From the NCBI GenBank assembly GCA_900555225.1, contig USKL01000092.1, positions 1 through 6,215 on the forward strand: DNA of 6,215 nucleotides. Reading direction: 5' to 3'. The stretch comes from an uncultured Collinsella sp. Its GTDB lineage: Bacteria; Actinomycetota; Coriobacteriia; Coriobacteriales; Coriobacteriaceae. A program made the position numbers and the translations under genes. Under the pieces are notes generated by a model, which was given only the letters and a program-made list of their open reading frames with translations, ran no database searches and was not told the origin of the DNA. Positions 1 through 5,333 of the stretch are shown here, one piece after another. Position 1 is the stretch's first letter; each line of letters starts with the position of its first letter.

Positions 1-818
1 TTGCCCGCCTCGATGGTGGGGAAGATGAAGGTGTTGGCGTGACCGGCAACGGGAGAGCCGGGGAACTTCAGCTGGCCGACCTCGGGAGCGACGGCGGCGT
101 CGAACTGCATCTCGCCGTCGATGGCGAGCTCGGGAGCCTTCTCCTTGCAGAACTTCACGGCCTCTTGGACCTTCTTGGCGACCTCGCCGCCGGCGGAGCC
201 CATGGTGGAGTAGGAGAGCATGGCCACGTGCGGCTCAACGTTGCCCATGAAGGTGGACCAGGAGTGAGCGGAGGCGATGGCGATCTCGGAGAGCTCGTCG
301 GAGGACGGGTTGATGTTGAGGCCGCAGTCGGCGAAGATCAGCGTGCCGTCGGTGCCGAACTGCGGGGTGTCGGTGCACATCACGAAGAAGGCCGAGACCA
401 GCTTGGTGCCCGGGGCGGTCTTGAGGATCTGCAGCGCGGGGCGCAGGGTGTCGGCGGTAGAGTGGCAGGCGCCGGAGACCAGGCCGTCGGCATCGCCCAT
501 CTTGACCATCATGGTGCCAAAGTAGGTGGCGTCCATCACCTGGGCGCGAGCCTGCTCGATGGTAACGCCCTTCTTGGCGCGGAGCTCAGCAAACTTCTGC
601 GCGTACTCCTCGTGCTTCTCGGCATTGCGCGGGTCGATGACGGTAGCGCCGGGGACGTTGATCTCGTCGGGGTTGCCCAGGATGACGATTTTTGCCAGGC
701 CCTCCTCGATGATTTTGGTGGCCGCGACGATAGTGCGCGGATCCTCGCCCTCGGGCAGGACGATCGTCTTAAGGTCGGCCTTGGCGGCAGACTTCATACG
801 GTTTAGGAAATCGCTCAT
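1..818 (-). CDS. pta: Phosphate acetyltransferase, N-terminal 272 codons (3' end outside window)
   Basis: Interconverts acetyl-CoA plus phosphate with acetyl phosphate plus CoA in the cytosol, the step before acetate kinase in acetate and ATP production. The frame is open from the ATG at 818 to the window edge. Visible family motifs: LPEGED at residues 21-26, GDADGLVSGACHSTADTLRP at 108-127, AMLSYSTMGSA at 199-209, DGEMQFDAA at 234-242, and a closing HANTFIFPTIEAG at 260-272. The family usually runs to about 320-340 residues, so roughly the last 50-70 are missing. The start is set by AAGGAGT at 822-828, 3 nt upstream of the ATG (about 5 nt counted from the AAGGA core). The N-terminus begins directly with the catalytic fold, so this is the short form without the DRTGG/regulatory extension of enterobacterial Pta. 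It is transcribed divergently from glf. An ackA gene often follows pta but would lie off the window, so this is not checked. Confidence 0.95.
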   Translation of the reverse strand, partial: MSDFLNRMKSAAKADLKTIVLPEGEDPRTIVAATKIIEEGLAKIVILGNPDEINVPGATVIDPRNAEKHEEYAQKFAELRAKKGVTIEQARAQVMDATYFGTMMVKMGDADGLVSGACHSTADTLRPALQILKTAPGTKLVSAFFVMCTDTPQFGTDGTLIFADCGLNINPSSDELSEIAIASAHSWSTFMGNVEPHVAMLSYSTMGSAGGEVAKKVQEAVKFCKEKAPELAIDGEMQFDAAVAPEVGQLKFPGSPVAGHANTFIFPTIEAG

Positions 819-870
819 GTTACTCCTTACAAGCGTTTCGCTAAGCTCCAGGCGCCCGGCTGTTCACGAA

Positions 871-893
871 TAAACCCGCTGCTAGCGGGTTTA
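871..893 (-). promoter_or_regulatory. Perfect 10-bp hairpin in the pta leader
   Basis: TAAACCCGCT (871-880) and AGCGGGTTTA (884-893) are perfect reverse complements around a 3-nt loop, GCT. If pta starts near 939, the hairpin lies mid-leader, about 53 nt before the ATG. It is GC-rich at the loop end and A/T-rich at the base, like an intrinsic terminator stem. Neither strand has a clear T-tract after it (TTCGTG on the minus strand, CCTTTC on the plus strand). It could be an attenuator, an mRNA-stabilising stem or a weak terminator. The hairpin is directly visible; its role is inference. Confidence 0.5.
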
Positions 894-945
894 CCTTTCA
901 ATTATGTACGCCGCGGTGCTTGAGCTTTCCTTGTGTGGCAAGCTC

Positions 946-951
946 ATTATA
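946..951 (-). promoter_or_regulatory. Candidate -10 element of the pta promoter
   Basis: Read on the minus strand this is a perfect TATAAT. Transcription would begin near 939 and give a leader of about 120 nt before pta. The matching -35 position, near 969-974, holds GCGATT, which is a poor match, so activation or an alternative promoter is possible. It lies back to back with the plus-strand -10 at 966-971. Confidence 0.4.
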
Positions 952-965
952 GGACGCATTAGCGC

Positions 966-971
966 TATAAT
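966..971 (+). promoter_or_regulatory. Candidate -10 element of the glf promoter
   Basis: A perfect TATAAT on the plus strand lies 78 nt upstream of the glf ATG. The predicted start is near 978, giving a leader of about 72 nt. At a 17-bp spacing the -35 would be CTCATT (943-948), a weak match, and no TG extended -10 is present. It forms an inverted pair with the pta -10: ATTATAG (946-952) and CTATAAT (965-971). Confidence 0.4.
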
Positions 972-987
972 CGCTCTGATAAATATG

Positions 988-1006
988 TCTCGAAGAATGT
1001 TCGAGA
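988..1006. promoter_or_regulatory. 19-bp palindromic site in the glf leader
   Basis: TCTCGAA (988-994) and TTCGAGA (1000-1006) are perfect 7-bp arms around GAATG. The site lies 10-28 nt downstream of the predicted glf transcription start, where a repressor could block transcription or a small RNA hairpin could form. The half-sites recall CGAAC-type LexA boxes, but the spacing is one base short and a half-site C is missing, so I do not call it LexA. Confidence 0.35.
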
Positions 1007-1049
1007 AAAGCCCAGCTAACGAGCCCGTGGCTTTTGACAAGGAGTATCG

Positions 1050-2252
1050 ATGCAGATTACCTCAGGCCTGCCTGAAGGCTTTAACGCCGGCGCATACGAC
1101 ATGATTGTCGTCGGTGCTGGATATGCCGGTGCCGTTTGCGCCCGCCGTCTCGCCGAGACCATCGGCTATCGTGTTGCCGTTTTGGAGCGCCGTAGCCACA
1201 TTGCGGGCAATGCCTATGACTGCACTGACGAGGCCGGAATCCTGATCCACGAGTACGGTCCGCATATCTATCACACTTTTAACGAGCGCGTGCACAATTT
1301 CCTGTCGCGCTTTACCAAGTGGACGGATTATCAGCACAAGGTGCTCGCCAACATCAACGGCACCCTTATGCCCGTACCCTTCAACCATGCGAGTCTCAAG
1401 CTCGCCTTTGGTGACGAGCGCGGCGAGGAGCTGTACCAGAAGCTCGTGGAGACCTTTGGCAAGGATGTCAAGGTGCCCATTATGGAGCTGCGTAAGAAGA
1501 ACGACCCGGATCTTGCCGAGGTCGCCGATTACGTCTACGAGAACGTCTTTTTGCATTACACCATGAAGCAGTGGGGCCAGACGCCCGACCAGATCGACCC
1601 CTCGATCACCGGCCGCGTCCCCGTCTTTGTGGGCGATGACGATCGCTACTTCCCGCAAGCTCCCTTCCAGGGCATGCCGCAGGAGGGCTACACGGCGCTC
1701 TTTGAGCACATGCTCGACCACGACCTGATCGACGTGTTCTGCGACGTGGACGCCCGTGACCTCTTTGAAATCGACGAGACTACCGTCAAGATCGACGGCA
1801 AGGTCTATGGTGGCGAGATCGTCTACACCGGTCCGCTCGATGAGCTGTTCAATCTCGATCTGGGCGCGCTACCGTACCGCACGCTCGACATGAAGTTCGA
1901 GACGCTCGATATGGACCAGTTCCAGCCCGTGGGCACCGTCAACTACACCACGAGCGAGGACTACACGCGCATCACCGAGTTCAAGAACATGACCGGTCAG
2001 GTCCTGCCCGGCAAGACCACCATCATGAAGGAGTACTCCAAGGCCTATACGCCCGACTCGGACGAGACGCCGTACTACGCCATTCTTGAGCCCGAGAACC
2101 GTGAGCTCTATGAGCGCTATCTTGAGCGCGTCCAAAACCTGACGAACTTCCACCCGGTGGGTCGTCTGGCCGAGTATCGTTACTACGATATGGACGCTGT
2201 GACCAATTCCGCCCTCGATCTTTCGGATGAGATTATCGCCTGCCATGCATAA
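1050..2252 (+). CDS. glf: UDP-galactopyranose mutase
   Basis: A flavoenzyme that converts UDP-galactopyranose to UDP-galactofuranose, the donor for galactofuranose in surface polysaccharides and glycolipids; cytosolic. The 400-residue length is normal for bacterial Glf. An FAD-binding beta-alpha-beta motif, VVGAGYAG, is at residues 20-27. The family hallmark GPHIYHT is at 70-76, HYTMKQWG at 169-176, and GDDDRYFPQAPFQGMPQEGY at 195-214. LPYRTL (274-279) carries the likely substrate-phosphate arginine R277. TPDSDETPYYAI (334-345) and the FAD-contacting region FHPVGRLAEYRYYDMD (367-382) follow. The start at 1050 has AAGGAG at 1039-1044, 5 nt upstream. The inner ATG at 1101 would also precede the FAD motif but has no ribosome site. 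The stop overlaps the start of the next glycosyltransferase by 8 nt, so the two are probably co-translated. Glycan sub-type cannot be read from sequence. Confidence 0.96.
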   Translation: MQITSGLPEGFNAGAYDMIVVGAGYAGAVCARRLAETIGYRVAVLERRSHIAGNAYDCTDEAGILIHEYGPHIYHTFNERVHNFLSRFTKWTDYQHKVLANINGTLMPVPFNHASLKLAFGDERGEELYQKLVETFGKDVKVPIMELRKKNDPDLAEVADYVYENVFLHYTMKQWGQTPDQIDPSITGRVPVFVGDDDRYFPQAPFQGMPQEGYTALFEHMLDHDLIDVFCDVDARDLFEIDETTVKIDGKVYGGEIVYTGPLDELFNLDLGALPYRTLDMKFETLDMDQFQPVGTVNYTTSEDYTRITEFKNMTGQVLPGKTTIMKEYSKAYTPDSDETPYYAILEPENRELYERYLERVQNLTNFHPVGRLAEYRYYDMDAVTNSALDLSDEIIACHA

Positions 2253-3276
2253 AGTCATAACATTCGGTATTCCCTCGTATAACGCCGCCAAGGACATGGA
2301 CCATTGCATTACCTCCATCTTGGAGGGGAGCAATTACGCCACCGATATCGAGATTATCGTGGTGGACGACGGCTCCAAGGACGAGACGGCCGCCAAGGCC
2401 GACGAGTGGGAGGCCCGTTATCCTGGAATCATCCGCGCGGTGCACCAGGAGAACGGCGGTCACGGTATTGCCGTCCTTTCGGGTCTGCGCGAGGCGCAGG
2501 GCACCTACTACAAGGTTGTTGATTCGGACGACTGGCTTGACGGCGCTGCCCTTTCGACCATGCTGTCGATTCTGCGTGGCTTTGAAGAGCGCGACCAGCG
2601 CGTTGACTTGTTTATCTCGAACTACGTGTACGAGAAGGTTTACGAGGGCACGCATACCGCTATTGGCTACAAATTTGCCCTGCCACGCAAAAAGATCTTT
2701 TCCTGGGATCAGATCGGTCATTTCCGCCTGGACCAGAACCTACTTATGCACAGCCTGTGCTATCGCACGGATGTGCTGCGCGAGTCCAACCTTCCCATGC
2801 CGCCGCACACGTTCTATGTGGACAACATCTACGCCTACGTGCCGCTGCCGCGTTGCAAGACCATGTACTACGCCGACATCGACCTCTATCGCTACTTTAT
2901 CGGTCGCGAAGGCCAGAGCGTCAACGAGGCAACGATGGTCAAGCGTCTGGACCAGCAGTTCCGTGTTACGCGTATCATGATGGAGTCGTACCACCTGTAC
3001 AGCGATGTTGAGTCGTCGCGCCTGCGTTCGTACATGATGGGCTACTTCACCATGATGATGGCGATCTGCTCGGTTCTCACCAAGCTTTCCGAGGAAGATT
3101 GCGCCGACGAGCGCTTGAAGACGCTGTGGAATGATTTGAAGGCCTACGACGAGCGCATGTATCGTCGTGCCCGCTACGGCGTGGTCGGGTTCTTCACCAA
3201 CCTGCGCGGACGGGCGGGAGACAAAACCACACTCGGCCTATACCGTCTTGCCTCAAAGATCTTCAAATTCAACTAG
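2245..3276 (+). CDS. Family 2 glycosyltransferase, possibly a galactofuranosyltransferase
   Basis: A 343-residue GT-A fold enzyme that probably transfers a sugar from a nucleotide donor to a surface glycan or glycolipid at the inner membrane face. The N-terminus ITFGIPSYNAAKDMDHCITS (5-24) is the usual GT2 opening. DDGS at 41-44 and the metal-binding DSDD at 93-96 are the two nucleotide-sugar motifs, followed by VDNIY and YRYFIGREGQSVN, typical of EpsJ/EpsH-like GT2 enzymes. There are no clear transmembrane helices; the basic tail ending ASKIFKFN may be an amphipathic membrane contact. I chose ATG 2245 because the protein then begins right at the fold. The ATG at 2227 adds six residues and has no ribosome site. 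Even for 2245 the best purine stretch (GGATGAG) is 13 nt or more away, so coupling to glf translation is likely. Overlap with glf suggests UDP-galactofuranose as donor; that is inference. Confidence 0.9.
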   Translation: MHKVITFGIPSYNAAKDMDHCITSILEGSNYATDIEIIVVDDGSKDETAAKADEWEARYPGIIRAVHQENGGHGIAVLSGLREAQGTYYKVVDSDDWLDGAALSTMLSILRGFEERDQRVDLFISNYVYEKVYEGTHTAIGYKFALPRKKIFSWDQIGHFRLDQNLLMHSLCYRTDVLRESNLPMPPHTFYVDNIYAYVPLPRCKTMYYADIDLYRYFIGREGQSVNEATMVKRLDQQFRVTRIMMESYHLYSDVESSRLRSYMMGYFTMMMAICSVLTKLSEEDCADERLKTLWNDLKAYDERMYRRARYGVVGFFTNLRGRAGDKTTLGLYRLASKIFKFN

Positions 3277-3309
3277 CTGCCGAGTAATCGCTGCTGATAG
3301 GTTGACTGG

Positions 3310-3417
3310 GCCCCTTGGCCTTTAGTTTGCTACTGCGAACAGTCCTGCTCGCACGGAAAGCACATTAAGTGCTTTCCGGCTCGTGCGGAACTTGTATCAA
3401 ACTAAAGGCCAAGGGGC
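3310..3417 (+). repeat. Nested hairpin element, copy 1 (sense to the glycosyltransferase)
   Basis: The outer arms are a perfect 20-bp inverted repeat: GCCCCTTGGCCTTTAGTTTG (3310-3329) and its reverse complement (3398-3417). Inside is the core at 3339-3392, shared with copy 2. It contains an inner stem GGAAAGCAC (3355-3363) / GTGCTTTCC (3369-3377) with loop ATTAA. That stem extends to CGCAC (3350-3354) / GTGCG (3383-3387) if GGCTC (3378-3382) is bulged. The element starts 33 nt after the glycosyltransferase stop. After the outer stem comes TTCTGC, not a T-tract, so it is not a textbook intrinsic terminator, though it could still stop or protect transcripts. It could be a 3'-UTR RNA, a MITE/REP-like mobile hairpin or a variant terminator. 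I do not recognise the family. Confidence 0.8.
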
Positions 3418-3449
3418 TTCTGCTATAAGAATCGATTGTCAGGCTGTCT

Positions 3450-3476
3450 GAATTTGAAGATCTTCGACGCGCGGTA
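3450..3476 (-). pseudogene. Relic resembling a glycosyltransferase C-terminal tail
   Basis: Read on the minus strand, codons 3476 to 3450 give YRASKIFKF, against YRLASKIFKF at the end of the neighbouring glycosyltransferase. A 16-bp stretch (3449-3464) is the exact reverse complement of 3256-3271 in that gene. The other aligned codons differ only synonymously (CGT/CGC, GCC/GCG, TCA/TCG) plus one missing Leu codon, as expected from a diverged coding copy rather than a recent DNA duplication. The frame reads on through RQPDNRFL to a stop at 3423-3425. Upstream, resemblance fades quickly and is gone by copy 2 of the hairpin element. It is probably the last few codons of a lost convergent paralogue. 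It is short, so chance cannot be excluded. Confidence 0.5.
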
Positions 3477-3511
3477 CACAGGGGCCTGGGCTGAAAAGAA
3501 TCTGGTTGGTA

Positions 3512-3636
3512 GGTTGCCCGGTGGGGCTTGGTTATGTTTGTCGCGAGTTCCGCACGAGCCGAAGAGCACTTAATGTGCTCTTCGTGCGAGCCAGGACTGT
3601 AGAGCAGCAAACATAACCAAGCCCCACCGGGCAACC
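3512..3636 (-). repeat. Nested hairpin element, copy 2 (sense to the P1 peptidase)
   Basis: The outer arms, 3512-3540 and 3608-3636, form a perfect 29-bp inverted repeat; the left arm begins GGTTGCCCGG and ends GTTATGTTTG. The core at 3546-3600, read on the minus strand, matches copy 1 over 55 positions with one indel and four substitutions. The inner stem on that strand is GAAGAGCAC / GTGCTCTTC with the same ATTAA loop. The four substitutions are two paired, compensated changes relative to copy 1. The outer arms resemble copy 1 only at the inner GTTTG/CAAAC ends. The element begins 12 nt after the peptidase stop on the minus strand. Downstream on that strand the sequence is TACCAACCAGATTCTTTTCA, with only a weak, distant T-run. 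Confidence 0.8.
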
Positions 3637-3648
3637 GGTCAGGTTAGG

Positions 3649-4650
3649 CTACTTCGCGGCGCCGGGGATGCCGTGGGAGGTTTTGGCGGTTTTGGCTCCG
3701 TTTACGATGGCGGTTTCCAAGGCCCTTACGGCGAGCATGCCCAGCAGGTCTAGGGGAACGGCGGCGCTTGCCTGGGCGCCCAGTTTGCCGCTGGCGAGGG
3801 TGTAGATGGTGTCGCCGTCGTTGGTGGTGTGCGTGGGACGGATGGCGTGTGCGTAGGCGTCTGCGGCCATCTGGGAGACCTTGGTGGCTTGTGCCTTAGT
3901 GAGTTCCACGTTGGTGACGATGCAGCTGATGGTGGTGTTGGTGCGGTCGAGCGGCATCTGCATGGATCCGGCGGCGGCAAAGGCTGCGAGTTCCATGTCG
4001 ACGATCTGGTCGCTATCGGCCGCGGCGCGCATACCGGCGACCCACTCGCCGGTGAAGGGGTCGACAACGTTGCCGCAGGCGTTGACCGAGACCACGGCGC
4101 CCACCTTGATGGGGCCGAGTGCCACGGCGGCAGCTCCAAGGCCGGCCTTCATGCAGGTGGCGGGCCCCATGAGCTTACCCACGGTGGCGCCCGTGCCGGC
4201 GCCTACGTTGCCCTGTTCGAGCTTGGTGGGGGTGTGGTCGAGTGCTTCGCACACGGCGGCGATGCCGGCCTCAATGTCGGGGCGCACGGTGGGGTCGCCA
4301 AAGGCAAGGTCGAAGATGCAGCTGGAGCACACGATAGGCACCTGCGTGGGGCCGACGGGAAGGCCGATGCCGCGGCTCTCAAGCTCGCGAGCGACGCCGC
4401 TTGCAGCCTCGAGGCCAAAGGCCGATCCACCCGAAAGGCAGACGGCGTGGACCTTGTCGACGGTGTTCTCGGGTCGCAGCAGGTCGGTTTCGCGCGATGC
4501 TGGAGCACCGCCGCGAACGTCAACGCCGCCGGTGGCGCCCTCGGGTGCCACGATTACGGTGCAACCGGTGCCGGCCTCCTCGTCCGTATAGTTGCCATAG
4601 CAAAAGCCATCGACATCGCAGACGTCAATGGCCTCGAGCAGTGTATCCAT
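3649..4650 (-). CDS. P1 family (S58, DmpA/BapA/NylC-like) self-processing peptidase
   Basis: A 333-residue member of the Ntn-hydrolase-type family that includes the aminopeptidases DmpA and BapA and the nylon-oligomer hydrolase NylC. Visible family features: glycine-rich N-terminal region with a GTGCTVIVAPEGA-type strand (27-39), AVCLSGGSAFGLEAASGVAR (69-88), the central GNVGAGTGATVGKLMG (147-162), and VDPFTGEW (196-203). RTNTTIS (236-242) is where the family autocleaves; by analogy with NylC the cut would be Asn238-Thr239, leaving Thr239 as N-terminal nucleophile and chains of about 238 and 95 residues. AADAYAHAIRPTHTTNDGDT (262-281) follows. No signal peptide or membrane segment, so cytosolic. 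AGGAG (4657-4661) lies 6 nt before the ATG. Physiological substrate unknown; likely small peptides, amides or beta-amino-acid amides. A terminator separates it from the maf gene upstream, so it probably has its own promoter. Confidence 0.9.
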   Translation of the reverse strand: MDTLLEAIDVCDVDGFCYGNYTDEEAGTGCTVIVAPEGATGGVDVRGGAPASRETDLLRPENTVDKVHAVCLSGGSAFGLEAASGVARELESRGIGLPVGPTQVPIVCSSCIFDLAFGDPTVRPDIEAGIAAVCEALDHTPTKLEQGNVGAGTGATVGKLMGPATCMKAGLGAAAVALGPIKVGAVVSVNACGNVVDPFTGEWVAGMRAAADSDQIVDMELAAFAAAGSMQMPLDRTNTTISCIVTNVELTKAQATKVSQMAADAYAHAIRPTHTTNDGDTIYTLASGKLGAQASAAVPLDLLGMLAVRALETAIVNGAKTAKTSHGIPGAAK

Positions 4651-4711
4651 GTTTAACTCCTATCGGTTTTCCGCCGCGCCTTGTGCCCGGTCGGGATCCG
4701 TACGGTACGCC

Positions 4712-4743
4712 AAAATTGTAGGCGCCGGGGGATACCCAGCGCC
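4712..4743 (-). terminator. Intrinsic terminator after maf
   Basis: On the minus strand, GGCGCTGGG (4743-4735) can pair with the complementary CCC-CGGCGCC run (down to 4721) to form a 9-bp stem with one T-G wobble and a 5-nt loop, followed by TACAATTTT (4720-4712). The hairpin starts 8 nt after the maf stop codon. The T-run is interrupted, so termination may be partial. It would end the DJ-1-like/maf transcript before the P1 peptidase. Confidence 0.55.
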
Positions 4744-4751
4744 AGATGCAA

Positions 4752-5333
4752 TTACGAGAGTTTTTGAATCGCGCGCGCGACGCGGGCGATGGGTAGGCCC
4801 ACCACGTTATAGAAGTCGCCCGAAATATCGTGCACGAGCATGCGTCCTCCTGTGCCCTGAATGCCGTAGGCGCCGGCCTTGTCCATGGGCTCACCCGAGG
4901 CGACGTAGTGCTCGATCTGCTCGTCGGTGAGCTCGTAGAACGTCACGTCGGTCACATCGACAAAGGACAGGCTTTCGGCGGCATGCGGGGCGGCCGTATC
5001 GCCTGCCTTAACGATGCAGACGCCGGTTGCGACCTGGTGCGTGCGGCCCGAAAGCTCACGGAGCATAGTGCGCGCCTCGTCCTCGGTTGCCGGCTTGCCC
5101 AGAATCTTGCCGTCAAAGGTGACGATGGTGTCGGCCGCGACCGTCAGCTCATTGGGCTCGGCATACTCGGCAGCAACGGCAGCCGCCTTGGCGCGTGCCA
5201 AGCGCTCGACAAGCGTGAGCGGGGCCTCGCCATCAAAGGGCGTTTCGTCGATATCCGCGGGAATCACGCGAATGTTGTAGCCTGCCTCGCGCATCAGCTC
5301 TATGCGGCGCGGCGATTGCGAAGCCAAAATCAT
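4752..5333 (-). CDS. maf: Maf-type nucleoside triphosphate pyrophosphatase (YhdE-like, dTTP/UTP)
   Basis: A 193-residue cytosolic house-cleaning enzyme that hydrolyses non-canonical or excess nucleoside triphosphates to monophosphate and pyrophosphate; linked in Bacillus to septum inhibition. Maf signatures: SQSPRR (5-10) near the N-terminus, AADTIV (66-71) with the catalytic Asp68, GKPATEDEA (79-87), SGRTHQVATG (95-104), DKAGAYGIQG (151-160) and GDFYNVVGLP (172-181). The DKAGAYGIQG block matches the YhdE branch (dTTP, UTP and related) rather than the YceF branch (7-methyl-GTP). Length is normal. The ATG overlaps the stop of the upstream DJ-1-like gene in an ATGA junction and has only a weak GAGG upstream, so translation is probably coupled. 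Catalytic assignments are by family knowledge. Confidence 0.93.
   Translation of the reverse strand: MILASQSPRRIELMREAGYNIRVIPADIDETPFDGEAPLTLVERLARAKAAAVAAEYAEPNELTVAADTIVTFDGKILGKPATEDEARTMLRELSGRTHQVATGVCIVKAGDTAAPHAAESLSFVDVTDVTFYELTDEQIEHYVASGEPMDKAGAYGIQGTGGRMLVHDISGDFYNVVGLPIARVARAIQKLS

Larger units (their letters stand above)
3277..3648. other. 372-bp gap between convergent genes, filled by two nested hairpins and a gene relic
   Basis: There is no credible protein-coding gene here. From left to right it holds a 33-bp spacer, a 108-bp hairpin element (3310-3417), a 94-bp spacer carrying a short coding-like relic of a glycosyltransferase C-terminus on the minus strand (3450-3476), a 125-bp hairpin element (3512-3636), and 12 bp to the next stop codon. 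The glycosyltransferase runs in from the left and the P1 peptidase from the right, so both transcripts end here. Confidence 0.8.

Noticed and set aside
39..806. Long open frame on the plus strand opposite pta
   Set aside because: It is a high-GC antisense shadow: low-complexity Gly/Leu/Asp/Val protein with no domain, while the opposite strand carries clear Pta motifs.
988..1006. LexA/SOS box
   Set aside because: Half-sites have one base less between them than the actinobacterial/Gram-positive box and one lacks the key C.
904..1104. 66-codon frame in the pta-glf control region
   Set aside because: No ribosome site and no recognisable protein; it runs through both promoters and into glf in another frame.
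2227..2244. Upstream ATG of the glycosyltransferase
   Set aside because: It adds six residues before the fold with no ribosome site; ATG 2245 fits the GT2 N-terminus better.
3365..3634. 89-codon frame on the minus strand across the hairpins
   Set aside because: It crosses copy 2 completely and enters copy 1, so its sequence is dictated by the inverted repeats; it is also in a different frame from the glycosyltransferase-like relic.
3310..3636. Integron attC sites or a CRISPR array
   Set aside because: The GTTTG/CAAAC ends are in the opposite order to attC R boxes, no integrase or cassettes are present, and there is no regularly spaced repeat-spacer pattern.
4715..4720. TACAAT as the -10 of the P1 peptidase promoter
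   Set aside because: It lies in the tail of the maf terminator and has no acceptable -35 at 16-18 bp, so I keep it only as a possibility.
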